From NCBI RefSeq assembly GCF_040958095.1, contig NC_091152.1, forward strand, positions 15,592,213-15,656,212: 64,000 bases of DNA. Reading direction: 5' to 3'. Each line of letters opens with the position of its first letter. Within the stretch, counting starts at the first letter, position 1. This DNA is from Procambarus clarkii. Its lineage: Eukaryota; Arthropoda; Malacostraca; Decapoda; Cambaridae. The translations under genes were made by a program, and so were the position numbers. The notes beneath the pieces were generated by a model that made no database searches, had not been told where the DNA came from, and was given only the letters and a program-made list of their open reading frames with translations. This document shows positions 46,130 to 58,313 of the stretch, piece by piece.

Positions 46130-47800
46130 TTGATTTGATGGTACAATGGTCTGTAACATCAGTATCACATAAACCTGACTGCAGTACTAAGAATGCTTTT
46201 CAGTGACGTGTGTCTCATGTGGTGAACCCATCTGGCAATCCAGAAACTACCAATAACATTGCACATAATCGCTGTTAGTTCACAGAGTATAAAGATTAAA
46301 GTTACACAATCATGACATACTATTACACATACTAGGATCAATCACTCGGCGACTGAAGCCTCCTGAAGCGTGATAAGGGAATTATCAGGTAAAAGCGCCT
46401 AATCAGCATAACTATATAAGCCTTCAAACGAACGCAATTTGTTTTCTTTATTGATAGACGCGCAATATATACGAATAAAATAAACTAACCGAAACAACTA
46501 ATTAATACACCTGGATTACATACTATGCAACCAAAAAAAACGCTAACTCACAATTCACATGAGAAAGTCTAAATTACAAATTCAGTTATACACTCAAATT
46601 CCTCAAAATCTTGTAAGACTAAAAAATATATAAAAAACACAAGTATAACGTGAATAAACAATTGAACGTCAAAACAACCCATAACAAAAAGCAACAAGAA
46701 ACTCAGTACTAAGAGGTTGATATTACATAAACATTGGTTCATGGTCGTTTTAAAAACAAACTTACAAAAGAAAAATTATCAAAAACAAATGACAAGAACT
46801 TTAATTTTTTATTACGATTAAAAACAAATACATCAGACACCATCATAATTAATCGCTAACAGTCTAGAAGAACAGTAACAAAACGTTCTACACGGAGCCA
46901 GTGCCTGGGCTAATTCTAAAATTAAAAATTACATGAAATACAAAGAGTTTTCCAATACACACACAATTACTTCTTTGGAAGGAATGAAAAAACAAAGGGA
47001 GTCAAATCCGAAGGCGTAATTGTAAAGTTGAACTAGTACGCGACCTACATAACAGTACGGCCGTTACACGCCACACCACAACGCGTGAAAAATAACAGTA
47101 CGAACAACAAAGCATAGATTAACTCTGAGACACAGTGATAACTCCAAAAAGAATTCGCCATGCATACAAAATCTATAAACTACAAAGCAAAATACACACA
47201 AAATACGTGGGTCAGTAATCTACATAATACAGACAGGCCAACACAGTGAAGACTATATCACACAACCAATACGGGAAACACAAACCCTCATCACACAGGA
47301 GCGAACCACTCGCTCCTGTGGTTCCCATAAATTATATTTATGCAATAACTTAGTAGTTACTTCATCTTCATACTTGTTTGCGGATGATGAGTTGTTACTG
47401 AACATATAAACGATGAACACTAACATGTATGAGCAAGTGTTGTTGTGTTTTTAGTTTTACAAATATAGTGTTAGCAGCAGTAGCAGTGGTTGTAGGGGAG
47501 CAGTGGAGTTTTTTCTACCACAGACGTTGCCACACATTTATAATGCTAACCAGCATATATATATTTTGTTCTGTCCTCCATGGACATGGTTAGAGATCTG
47601 TTAAACATATAGTTCAGTGTTTTATTGAACAGTCAACCACAGAAGGTGATTGCAGTGCTTATAAAATGCTAATGTAACCTACATACAGAAATACATAGTT
47701 TCAGTTCTCTGCCCTACATAAACAGTTTCCGATGTGCCTTTTTTACATAATGTCATTAATGTACGTTTACAAAGGTGAAATGCAATTCTGACCAGTTTCC
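46130..47800. other. Non-coding AT-rich interval
   Basis: No gene recognised. A SINE 1-like fragment (AGCGCCTAATCAGCATAACT ATATAAG) is near 46396. A palindromic GAGCGAACCACTCGCTC lies at 47299. Confidence 0.45.
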
Positions 47801-47817
47801 ACATATCCTGTATGCAC

Positions 47818-47838
47818 ATACATACATACATACATACA

Positions 47839-47870
<32 letters not shown>

Positions 47871-47900
47871 CACATATAGATACACATACATACACATACA
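47818..47900. repeat. (CATA)n microsatellite
   Basis: Twelve perfect CATA repeats, then interrupted ones. Confidence 0.96.
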
Positions 47901-48237
47901 TTTATGTCTCTCCTACTTTGACAGGGTAAGGTAGCTGCTATAAAACTAGTGTATTATAAAGCACCTAACAACTAAAGGTGATTGGAGTGCTTTTACAAGC
48001 TCAAGTTATATTTACATCACAAACATTGTATAACTGATGCATTACATAGTCAATCTTGGGGGTACAAGTCCTATATATCATCGAGTGTTCCAGGATTCAT
48101 ATAGGATTTACAGTTCAACATACCTCAGCCCAGGAGGGCGAAAGTCAGTCAATATGGGACATTCTACAATATAAGTTGACACATGGTGAGAGTGGAGGGT
48201 GAACCAAGCGGTCGTTCCAGAGTTCTTATCAGAAGCT

Positions 48238-48611
48238 GCAACCCATCCTCCTATTTAGATAGTAACTATTGTGACTGTCGTCAATAGTCACAAATTCGTA
48301 CGTACTTAGTTTTTAATGGTAGTATTCTGACTTGTAAGGAATTATTTTAAAAAATGAAGCTACAAAACAACCTTAAATATTCCTAGGCCTTGTATAGCAC
48401 ACATATGTACTATATTAGGCCTCAGATATCATGTATTAGGCCTAGGAAGGTCAGGTTAGTTTAGTTCGTCTTTTTCAACACAGATAAAAAATAATTTTCC
48501 GGTTTGTCTAACTCAATAGTAACGATTTCTGCGTTCATCTTTCGTTGTAGGTGGGTATATATACTCTGGTCCTCATCGTTACTATAAGTACTACCAAAAC
48601 AGGAGGATGGA
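48238..48611. mobile_element. Inverted-repeat element F3, full-length copy
   Basis: The left end CCCATCCTCCTATTTAGATA and right end CCAAAACAGGAGGATGG are inverted. The left copy at 44189 has CCTCCTGTTTTG, the exact complement of the right end. About 374 bp, no coding capacity, so a non-autonomous DNA element is likely. Confidence 0.65.
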
Positions 48612-49002
48612 CTGAGAAATGAACTCACAGCAGCAGTGTAACAAGTAACCACATTTGGGTTTCGTGACGGTCGGAATTATATATATAGGGGAAACACGAT
48701 GTAACGTGTAGGAAGTCGTCTTAACCTGGACAATCCCGGAGTGTAAGTGTACTGCATAACAAAAAAAACTTAGATGGAGAATGTCTGCATTTGACGGACA
48801 CTGGTATGCCTTGGCACAGGGCCATGCTGCGACCAATCACAACCAAACATTTCCAAATAAGCCTACTCTAATTGGTTCACATAAGAAGCACTACCACATG
48901 ACCACAATATCGGATAAGCTGCAAATAATGAGCAGAAGAAATAAAAAAATACTTACACATAATATCTTCATTCTTGTAAACATTTTACAGGTGTTTACAG
49001 TC

Positions 49003-49772
49003 GCTAGCTTAATCTAAACATCACACGTGCATGATACACAAGGACTAGCCTAATCTAAACATCACACGTGCATGATATACAAGGACTAGCTTAATCTAAA
49101 CATCACACGTGCATGATACACAAGGACTAGCCTAATCTAAACATCACACGGGCATGATATACAAGGACTAGCTTAATCTAAACATCACACGTGCATGATA
49201 CACAAGGACTAGCCTAATCTAAACATCACACGGGCATGATATACAAGGACTAGCCTAATCTAAACATCACACGTGCATGATATACAAGGACTAGCTTAAT
49301 CTAAACATCACACGTGCATGATACACAAGGACTAGCCTAATCTAAACATCACACGGGCATGATATACAAGGACTAGCTTAATCTAAACATCACACGTGCA
49401 TGATACACAAGGACTAGCCTAATCTAAACATCACACGGGCATGATATACAAGGACTAGCTTAATCTAAACATCACACGTGCATGATACACAAGGACTAGC
49501 CTAATCTAAACATCACACGGGCATGATATACAAGGACTAGCCTAATCTAAACATCACACGTGCATGATATACAAGGACTAGCTTAATCTAAACATCACAC
49601 GTGCATGATACACAAGGACTAGCCTAATCTAAACATCACACGGGCATGATATACAAGGACTAGCCTAATCTAAACATCACACGTGCATGATACACAAGAA
49701 CTAGCCTAGTCTAAACAGTTCACGTACATGATACACAAAGACTAGCCTTGTCTGAACACTACACGTACATGA
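49003..49772. repeat. 41-bp minisatellite, left part (interrupted by a solo LTR)
   Basis: About 18-19 units of CTAGCCTAATCTAAACATCA plus CACGTGCATGATACACAAGGA. Units alternate between CACGTG...GATACAC and CACGGG...GATATAC, giving a dimeric higher-order period of 82 bp. The last two units have the TTGTCTGAACACTACACGTA form of the right-hand array. Confidence 0.95.
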
Positions 49773-50879
49773 TGTCGGAAAATCCGACACCATTTAATAT
49801 ATCATACAGACAGATAATAGCTGTGTTGTATAAACAAGTTAACCCATAGAAAACGTAACTTGTAGTGGAATTACCGTCTAAAGAAAACGGGATATCATCA
49901 CCACATACTATTATAATTCACCACCTATTATGGTGGGAATTATTCTTAAATACATTAGTCTTTGGACTTTACCATCAGAAAAACATCTTATATAAATTAA
50001 CTTAATTATCAATATTAAAGTAGAGTAAATGTGACCCTTCTATCACTTTCTGACATGTGGACAATGTAAGCCAGGCGTCAGAGGGAGGAAGGAGGGCAGC
50101 CATTGTTGTGTCACCTCCGAGACGTGTGGAGCAAATTCGGCTCCTATCATATCTGGACAATGTCGGCCAGTAGCGTCAATAGTATGGAGTGTTAGACATT
50201 GCCATTGTTGAGACTAGACCAGAGGCTCACACGGGAGCAAATTCGGCTCCTGTTAATTTACTTGGACGTAGTGTTATGGAAACTAAAGGTGTACCATTAT
50301 CAACACGCTGTCTACAAATTCAAGTTAAGTGTCTATCCGAAACCCGTTTATCATTCATTTATGGCCATTAATGTCAGGATATAGGGTGACCCAGTTAGAT
50401 CACGAAATCGCCTCATACTAAAGGTAATTAAACCAGGTCTTTATTGTTCCATGTACAATGTTTCTCTGAAATACTTGTCATATATAGAATCTGGCTTTAC
50501 AGCTAGCGCCCTTTTGACAGGTCAAGACGAGGAAGCAAGATTTGTGCACCAGTTACTGGGCGATGGAAGCTACCTCAAAGAGGATAATTTGGTGTCTACA
50601 CCCTAGTTATACCTGGTGGACTAACCTGCTGTACTATAAGATAAGGAACCTTTTCAATGTATGTAGTTAATACTGTAGTTTGATTGGCTGCATATATATA
50701 AATATAAACCCCCCTAATGTGTAGAGGATCGATTTGTGAGATTATGAGATTATTGCAGAAATACAGTCCACTTAACATTATACAAATTGCTATCGAAGTA
50801 TATAAATTAACGTAAATATAAATTCTATATATATTCATATAAATTAAATAAATATAAATCTCACAGGTCGGTTCCCACA
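49773..50879. mobile_element. Solo LTR of a retrotransposon, 1107 bp
   Basis: Starts TGTCGGAAAATCCGACACC and ends GGTCGGTTCCCACA, so it has the canonical TG...CA ends. The 5-bp direct repeat CATGA flanks it on both sides (49768-49772 and 50880-50884). The flanking minisatellite resumes in register. No internal coding region, primer-binding site or second LTR is present. An internal direct repeat GGAGCAAATTCGGCTCCT occurs at 50130 and 50235, and an AT-rich end holds AATAAATATAAA. BEL/Pao or Ty3 origin is likely from the 5-bp duplication. Confidence 0.88.
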
Positions 50880-51440
50880 CATGATACTCAAAGACTAGCC
50901 CTAGTCTAAACGTTACACGTACATGATACACAAGGACTAGCCTTGTCTGAACACTACACGTACATGATACACAAGGACTAACCTTGTCTGAACACTACAC
51001 GTACATGATACACAAGGACTAACCTTGTCTGAACACAACACGTACATGATACACAAAGACTAGCCTTGTCTGAACACAACACGTACATGATACACAAGGA
51101 CTAGCCTTGTCTGAACACAACACGTACATGATACACAAAGACTAGCCTTGTCTGAACACTACACGTACATGATACACAAGGACTAGCCTTGTCTGAACAC
51201 AACACGTACATGATACATAAGGACTAGCCTTGTCTGAACACAACACGTACATGATACACAAGGACTAACCTTGTCTGAACACAACACGTACATGATACAC
51301 AAGGACTAGCCTTGTCTGAACACAACACGTACATGATACACAAAGACTAGCCTTGTCTGAACACTACACGTATATGATACACAAGGACTAACCTTGTCTG
51401 AACACTACACGTACATGATACACAAGGACTAACCTAGCCT
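50880..51440. repeat. 42-bp minisatellite, right part
   Basis: About 13 units of CTTGTCTGAACACAACACGT plus ACATGATACACAAGGACTAGC. The variant ACGTAC removes the CACGTG found in the left part. Confidence 0.95.
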
Positions 51441-51444
51441 AGTT

Positions 51445-52310
51445 TGAGGATAGACTAGCCTAGTCTCATAAAGGTTCAGTTGGTTCTTAAACTGGTAATT
51501 AAAAAGTCATCTGGTTAATAATAGTAGTATTTAAACAAATGTTGTTAACATAAAATCTGAGCATAATATACCTATAGTTCTTTTGCTTCATGTTTGTATA
51601 CGTTTAATCAGCTAGCCTCTTTGCAGTCATGAATAGTTTTTATTATACTAAGTACAATCTCATAATTTATATTTAAAAAAAATGAATTCGGCACATTAAT
51701 AAACTACGTTAGACTTATATGTTTTTTACAAAAAAAAATTGCAGTGCACCAAACCAAGATTTTTTTTTATTGTTGAATTCATCAAAATTTAAATAATAAC
51801 GAGACGCAAAGACAGAATGAATAAAAAAATATTTGTTACATTTTATAGTTCAGATTTTTTGAGTTGATGAGTAAAAATATCAAAATATTAAATATTGCGA
51901 TATCAAAATTGTCCATATCTTTTTTTCATAAAGCTTAAAGTTATATTCAAAAATATTTAATTAGCGTGTGTCTTGCATCCAAGCCAGTACTCCACTGAAT
52001 AAATAATACAGAATAAATGACTATCTGGAATTTAATATGTTAGAGCTAGTATAATAGCACCAGATTTCGTTAAAACTCTTAATTAGTATAGTATCATTAC
52101 AATTTCTAGCAAAATATTATATTTATATCTATACCCTAGCCTATATATTAAAAACATACATAGTATAAATATAAGTATATGTATAAATTTGTATTCATTC
52201 TTCTTCAGTCGATTAAAAGGGCTTCTTTACAACAAAAAGTATGTATAACTGAGGCTTAGATGCAAGCGATACGGGGGCAAAGGGACGGGAACTATCATGA
52301 GAAATGGTTT
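51445..52310. other. Non-coding AT-rich interval
   Basis: No gene or recognised repeat. Several A/T runs. Confidence 0.45.
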
Positions 52311-52314
52311 TTTG

Positions 52315-52575
52315 TTGTTTTAGATTCAGCTACCCGGAACAAAAAGTTCTAAGTAACACGGTTTATGGTGAGTCCGTAGTGGACTTACCTGGCACAGGAA
52401 CGGTGCAAGTAACACGGGCTATGGTGAGTCCGTAGTGGACTTACCTGGCACAGGAACGGTGCAAGTAACACGGGCTATGGTGAGTCCGTAGTGGACTTAC
52501 CTGGCACAGGAACGGTGCAAGTAACACGGGCTATGGTGAGTCCGTAGTGGACTTACCTGGCACAGGAACGGTGCT
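52315..52575. repeat. Dispersed repeat amplified as a 56-bp tandem array (4 copies)
   Basis: The first ~45 bp (TAGATTCAGCTACCCGGAAC) match a dispersed repeat also seen at 53693-53755. The segment GTAACACGGGCTATGGTGAG plus TCCGTAGTGGACTTACCTGG then repeats four times, showing expansion within the repeat. Confidence 0.9.
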
Positions 52576-52587
52576 GTAACTTGGACT

Positions 52588-52738
52588 GGAAAGCGTCAAG
52601 CCATTATGACTATATAGCACTTGAAATGGATTAGGATACGAATTTTGGATGGGACGGGAGAAATGATAATACCCAATAAACTTGGACGGTCGGGGACTGA
52701 ACGCCGACCTGCTTCAAGCGAGACCGTGAACAAGAACA
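52588..52738 (-). repeat. tRNA-derived SINE (family 1) copy
   Basis: AAGCGTCAAGCCATTATGAC then TATATAGCACTTG, GACGGTCGGGGACTGAACGC and CGAGACCGT. The tRNA head is truncated. Confidence 0.78.
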
Positions 52739-52739
52739 A

Positions 52740-53065
52740 GAGAGAACAAGGGATGAACAAGATGGAGGAGGATGATGGTGAGTGGAGTTCAGCATCACTA
52801 TGGTGTATATTGTGTTGTATCTATGGTGTTGGATTACTTAGTACCTGTCTCAGTGATGAGGGAGGTGGGGGGAGGTGGGTGATGTACGGGGGAAGGTGTA
52901 AAGAGAGAGAGCGAAGGGAAAAGTGTGAGTTTAGGGGAGGTGAGGATAAAGGGAGGGTGAGAGGAGAGAGAGAGAGAGAGGGGGGTGTGGACGAACACTT
53001 GTGGGGTGGGATTAGGTAAGAGAGGGAAGAGTGTGAGGGAGGCTGGAGGGGGGGAGGGGGATGCT
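52740..53065. repeat. Purine-rich tract
   Basis: G/A-rich plus strand (GGGGGAGGTGGG, GAGAGAGAG, GGAGGGGGGGAGGGGG). An open frame through it (52621-53019) is compositional. Confidence 0.6.
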
Positions 53066-53099
53066 GGAGCCCAAGATGAAAGTCATTAAACTTCTTGGC

Positions 53100-53690
53100 A
53101 TCTCAGCTTAATGGTGTTGCCATAATGAATTCCATAATTACTTCATAAATACTGATGGAGTTCCGTCGCCTCTAGTCAGTGATCAGTCTAGCAGCCATTT
53201 AGAACACTTAATCATTTCTTTACCATATGCATAAATCACTGACCGTCATGACTTTCACATTAACCTTTTAACCAATATTACTTACATATACATTGTCAAG
53301 AATATACTTTATTTTACATTTTGGTGTAATAATTGGCAGGTTAACGTATATTCGTAGAAATCTGAGATAAAAACTCTCTCTAACCAATTGTTCAAACCTG
53401 TTGGTTGATGTTAACCAGAATAGAAATACTTTTTGCTAAAGAAGTTAAGAAGGTCACCAATACCCTTAAGACGTCAGTTGCCAGCCGTCTTGCAGGATAA
53501 TAATGACCATAATTTAATCTGTATACAACTGTTCTGGCCAAAGACAGCTCTTATAGTGACGTCTTACACCACAACCAGAAATCTTTGACGTAACAATGAC
53601 ACGGTCACCACTACCGCCTCTGCACGGGGCTCAACCACAACACTATCCCAAGCCCGGGTAAGATAAGTATCACTGGAAGAGCTGTTGTTG
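53100..53690. other. Non-coding interval
   Basis: No gene recognised. Confidence 0.4.
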
Positions 53691-53814
53691 TTGTTTTAGA
53701 TTCAGCTACTCGGAACAACACGTTCCAAGTAGCACGGGCTATGGTGAGCCCGTAGACATCTTCAATTTAAAGATGTCTACGGACTCTGTTAAAGATGTAG
53801 TTAAAAAAGGAAGA

Positions 53815-53978
53815 GCTTAGCCAGTAAGACTATATAGCATCTGCAAGTGATGTGAGGACAAGGAGCTGGAATATGAGGGTGGAGTGAAGGAACACTGCTC
53901 AAACTCTTGGACCATCGGGGATCGAACGTATGTCCTGTAAAATACACGCTCTCGCTATGTCGACCAGTCCAAGTGGGT
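53815..53978 (-). repeat. tRNA-derived SINE (family 1), diverged copy
   Basis: AAGACTATATAGCATCTGCA, then CTTGGACCATCGGGGATCGA and CGCTCTCGCTATGTCGACCA. Confidence 0.65.
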
Positions 53979-54080
53979 ACTTGTGTCTATTACTAATATC
54001 ACAGAGCCTACTGCTACTATGATCACACCGAGCTTCTCTTGCTGCCCTCTCCAAGCTGGTGTGATGAACTGAGAGGCAAG

Positions 54081-54328
54081 GGGCCAGATTCGCGAAAGCA
54101 CTTACGAACCTGTACATCTTTTCTCAATCTTTGGCGGCTTTGTATACAATTATTAAACAGTTAATGAGCTCCGAAGCACCAGGAGGCTGTTTATAACAAT
54201 AACAACAGTTGAATGGGAAGTTTTCATGTTGGTAAAGTGTTTAATAAATGTAACCAAAGCCGTCAAAGATTGAGGAAAAATGTACATGTTCGTAAGTACT
54301 TGCGTAAGTGCTTTCACGAATCTGGCCC
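54081..54328. mobile_element. 250-bp foldback element, copy 2 (family F1)
   Basis: GGGCCAGATTCGCGAAAGCA ... TGCTTTCACGAATCTGGCCC. Inner halves match 27264-27523 and 55479-55727. Confidence 0.88.
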
Positions 54329-54422
54329 AAGACCCGCACCGTGTAGGGACTTTCATCTTAAATCATACAAGGCACATTCACATATTATACAGGTGAGGTG
54401 AGGTCGGCTTGGACGTGTGCTG

Positions 54423-54642
54423 TATCTCAGCTGCTGCACCACAGCTGCTGCACCACAGCTGCTGCACCTCAGCTGCTGCACCTCAGCTGCTGTACCTCAG
54501 GTGCTGTACCTCAGCTGTTGCACCACAGCTGCTGCACCACAGCTGCTGCACCACAGCTGCTGCACCTCAGCTGCTGCACCACAGCTGCTGCACCACAGCT
54601 GCTGCACCTCAGCTGCTGCACGTCAGCTACTGCACCACCTGC
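54423..54642. repeat. 15-bp minisatellite (CAGCTGCTGCACCAC)
   Basis: About 14-15 units, each containing CAGCTG. All three plus-strand frames are open through it; this is repeat composition. Confidence 0.95.
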
Positions 54643-54659
54643 CTACACTAATTAACATA

Positions 54660-55070
54660 GTTGTACATTACTAATCCTCACTTGTCAGTTCTCATCAGTT
54701 TATACAAACAGCCTTTTAATGACTGTCTTTTTCAGTTTATTTATTGCTTTAATTGGGTATTAATTACCCTCTTATATTTACTGTGGGAAGGATACAAACT
54801 TAGCCTTCACTAATGGTCAGGTAGATGGAATATTAGTTACCAATGACCGTCAGAATTATTTATCATCACTGTGAAATCTCCAAACTATCATCCGAAAATT
54901 ATATTAGTTATTGAACTAATTTTATTCGTTATTGAAAATTGAAAATTTTCAATAACTTTGCCAAAAAAATGAAAATTATATTAGTTATTGAGGAGAGTTG
55001 AGTATACACCGTATTTTGTACGGTGTATACTCAACTAATACACCGTATTTTGTACGCTATCATCCCCTCA
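54660..55070. other. Non-coding interval with a local inverted repeat
   Basis: GAGTATACACCGTATTTTGT / ACGGTGTATACTCAACT at 55006-55060 and ATTGAAAATTGAAAATTTTC at 54935 are small inverted repeats. No gene. Confidence 0.5.
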
Positions 55071-55074
55071 ATAA

Positions 55075-55216
55075 ACTTAAAATAAAAAATTAAAATAAAT
55101 GTTTATTCAGGTAAAGTACATACATACAAGAGGTTTTACAAAAATTGATAGATTTATAGATAGAGCTAGTACATACAAAGCCTAAAGCCACTATTACGCA
55201 AAGCGTTTCGGGCAGA
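55075..55216 (-). mobile_element. 3'-terminal repeat with conserved hairpin (reversed)
   Basis: On the minus strand: CTGCCCGAAACGC-TTT-GCGTAATAGTGG, then GTATGTACTAGCTCTATCTA and a TTTATTTTAA end. Same family as 46000. Confidence 0.75.
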
Positions 55217-55478
55217 CTTATTTCAATTTCAATTTCAATTTCAATCCCCAAGGAACAAAATACGGACGTACTATGAAAAGTAGCGGTTTACAAACATCCA
55301 CATCTTCTATGCCTAGCTTGGTGTGGCTTGGGTCGTGGGTTTTAGTTCCACATATATTGTCCGTTGTGATAACTGAAGAATCGGGCTGACTACTGAGGGA
55401 GGTAGAGAGGTTGACGGTGCATCCGTCCCGAGTACTGAGGAGTCTGGATGTCCTGGAGATGCTGGTCACACAGATCTG

Positions 55479-55727
55479 GGGCCAGATTCACGAAAGCACT
55501 TACGAACCTGTACATCTTTTCTCAATCTTTGGCGGCTTTGTTTACCATTATTAAACAGTTAATGAGCTCCGAAGCACCAGGAGGCTGTTTATAACAATAA
55601 AAACAGTTGAATGGGAAGTTTTCATGCTTGTAAACTGTTTAATAATTGTAACCAAAGCCGTCAAAGATTGAGGAAAGATGTACACGTTCGTAAGTGTTTG
55701 CGTAACTGCTTTCGTGAATCTGGCTCC
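55479..55727. mobile_element. 250-bp foldback element, copy 3 (family F1)
   Basis: GGCCAGATTCACGAAAGCAC ... CTTTCGTGAATCTGGCTCC. A minus-strand frame of about 58 codons across the element is open in all three copies. Confidence 0.88.
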
Positions 55728-55828
55728 GGTTCTCCTAGCAAATCTCGCGTAATGATTTAAACAATGTTCTTGGAAACTATCTGAAGCCACCTACCATCAC
55801 TCAGTCCTTTCTCCTATTATATCTTACT

Positions 55829-57066
55829 GGTAAACCTCACTGAGCACTCCCTAAGTACACTGGTAAACCTCACTGAGCACTCCCTAAGTACACTCTGGTA
55901 CACCTCACTGAGCACTCCCTAAGTACACTGGTAAACCTCACTGAGCACTCCCTAAGTACACTCTGGTACACCTCACTGAGCACTCCCTAAGTACACTGGT
56001 AAACCTCACTGAGCACTCCCTAAGTACACTCTGGTACACCTCACTGAGCACTCCCTAAGTACACTCTGGTACACCTCACTGAGCACTCCCTAAGTACACT
56101 CTGGTACACCTCACTGAGCACTCCCTAAGTACACTCTGGTACACCTCACTGAGCACTCCCTAAGTACACTCTGGTACACCTCACTGAGCACTCCCTAAGT
56201 ACACTGGTAAACCTCACTGAGCACTCCCTAAGTACACTCTGGTACACCTCACTGAGCACTCCCTAAGTACACTCTGGTACACCTCACTGAGCACTCCCTA
56301 AGTACACTGGTAAACCTCACTGAGCACTCCCTAAGTACACTCTGGTACACCTCACTGAGCACTCCCTAAGTACACTCTGGTACACCTCACTGAGCACTCC
56401 CTAAGTACACTCTGGTACACCTCACTGAGCACTCCCTAAGTACACTCTGGTACACCTCACTGAGCACTCCCTAAGTACACTCTGGTACACCTCACTGAGC
56501 ACTCCCTAAGTACACTCTGGTACACCTCACTGAGCACTCCCTAAGTACACTCTGGTACACCTCACTGAGCACTCCCTAAGTACACTGGTAAACCTCACTG
56601 AGCACTCCCTAAGTACACTCTGGTACACCTCACTGAGCACTCCCTAAGTACACTCTGGTACACCTCACTGAGCACTCCCTAAGTACACTCTGGTACACCT
56701 CACTGAGCACTCCCTAAGTACACTCTGGTACACCTCACTGAGCACTCCCTAAGTACACTCTGGTACACCTCACTGAGCACTCCCTAAGTACACTCTGGTA
56801 CACCTCACTGAGCACTCCCTAAGTACACTCTGGTACACTTCACTGAGCACTCCCTAAGTACACTCTGGTACACCTCACTGAGCACTCCCTAAGTACACTC
56901 TGGTACACCTCACTGAGCACTCCCTAAGTACACTCTGGTACACCTCACTGAGCACTCCCTAAGTACACTCTGGTACACCTCACTGAGCACTCCCTAAGTA
57001 CACTCTGGTACACCTCACTGAGCACTCCCTAAGTACACTGGTAAACCTCACTGAGCACTCCCTATA
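55829..57066. repeat. 35-bp minisatellite, 1.24 kb
   Basis: About 36 units of GTACACCTCACTGAGCACTC plus CCTAAGTACACTCTG, mixed with 33-bp units GTAAACCTC...ACTG. The array is highly homogeneous, suggesting recent expansion. Confidence 0.96.
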
Positions 57067-57214
57067 GGTGCTCTCTGGTAAATCTCACTGAGGAAAGGAA
57101 GGCATGAAGCCTCTTGGTCTACTTCAGTCAACCCCACACTATGTAAAGGCTCTTGATTCCTGACTAGGGATTTCAAACCAAATCCATCATAGGACCTTAA
57201 TCAACGGTGGATTC

Positions 57215-57422
57215 TACCTTAGCCACTTGGAGCGGTCGGTAGAACGACGCTCTCGCTTTTTGCATGGTTGGCATTCAATTCCAAAGGTACAAATGATTGA
57301 GAATCACTTGATGGAAAGTTCCGTCAATCCATCCTCATACCCTATAGCTCCTCGTTATCATATCTCGTCCAAGTGGTATATAGTAATACTGGCTTAGCGC
57401 TATCTCTTAATTACCTTACCAT
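57215..57422 (+). repeat. tRNA-derived SINE (family 1), plus-strand copy
   Basis: GCCACTTGGAGCGGTCGGTA then GAACGACGCTCTCGC and TTGGCATTCAATTCCAAAGG, and body CCAAGTGGTATATAGTAATA. Confidence 0.65.
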
Positions 57423-57424
57423 AC

Positions 57425-58175
57425 CTTCTCCCTCGTTGTCTACGCTGCACTCTGACCCAGCAGTAAGGTCTACACCTCAGCCGAAGGGAATGAGAATTAC
57501 TTAACCACTAAGGTCACCTTATCCATCTCCCATACCCCCTCATCCATCTCCCACACTACCTCATCCATCTCCCACACTACCTCATCCATCTCCCACACCC
57601 TCATCAACGTCCACAAATCCTGGCAACTTAATATTCTCTGGTCACCTGGTACAATTAGGCCAATAAACTGTGGGAATAATCAACACGGTCACAATATATG
57701 GGAGCGCTGGTGCATGCAGGACCAGGCCCACGCTGCTGTGTACACTACGCCTCCCACACGCCAAATATTACGATTTGCATATACAAATATGGAAGCCAAT
57801 AGCTACAGTGTGGTAGGAAAGATAAGACTGCTACCCCTACCGCCAACACCACGGTAGGGGTAGCATCACTACCCTATAGTTTCCCCAAGGCCAAAAACTG
57901 TTGTACTAAAAATGTTAGCGGTCACGAAATTGTCGTTATGTCCCGCTTTCCTCGGTTAGATTAGGTTCGGGCAATTTAGTACATTCGTTTAGCGACGTTG
58001 TGAACGCTTGAAAGAACGGGCTAGTTCCATGATGAGAGGACAGAACTTTTATATTTGGAAACTGCTGATTACTGTTGAGCGATGATGAGTTTGAGGTAGT
58101 GTACGGTGGTTGAGCCTCATGTACAGGTACCGTGAAATAAGGATAAATTATAGTAAGTAATATAGTATTAGAAGA
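57425..58175. other. Non-coding interval
   Basis: A 21-bp triplication (CATCTCCCACACTACCTCAT) lies at 57535-57600. CTACCCCTACCG and CGGTAGGGGTAG at 57830-57862 form a short palindrome. No gene. Confidence 0.5.
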
Positions 58176-58212
58176 GCATGTTGACCAGACCACACACTAG
58201 AAATTGAAGGGA

Positions 58213-58252
58213 CGACGACGTTTCGGTCCGTCCTGGACCATTCTCAAGTCGA
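58213..58252 (-). ncRNA. Hammerhead-like ribozyme motif (variant core)
   Basis: Minus strand: CGAC, UUGAGAA, U, GGUCC-AGGAC-GGACC, GAA, ACGU, C, GUCG. Identical to the plus-strand motif of the same palindrome. Confidence 0.6.
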
Positions 58253-58272
58253 TTGTGAGAACTCAAGACAAT

Positions 58273-58313
58273 CGACTTGAGAATGGTCCAGGACGGACCG
58301 AAACGTCGTCGTC
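58273..58313 (+). ncRNA. Hammerhead-like ribozyme motif (variant core)
   Basis: CGAC at 58273-58276, core UUGAGAA at 58277-58283, stem II at 58285-58299, then GAAACGU, C and GUCG. Stem I pairs perfectly over four bases. Confidence 0.62.

Noticed and set aside
49003..51440. CRISPR-like regular array
   Set aside because: The units are contiguous tandem repeats without unique spacers, in an animal genome; the interruption is a solo LTR.
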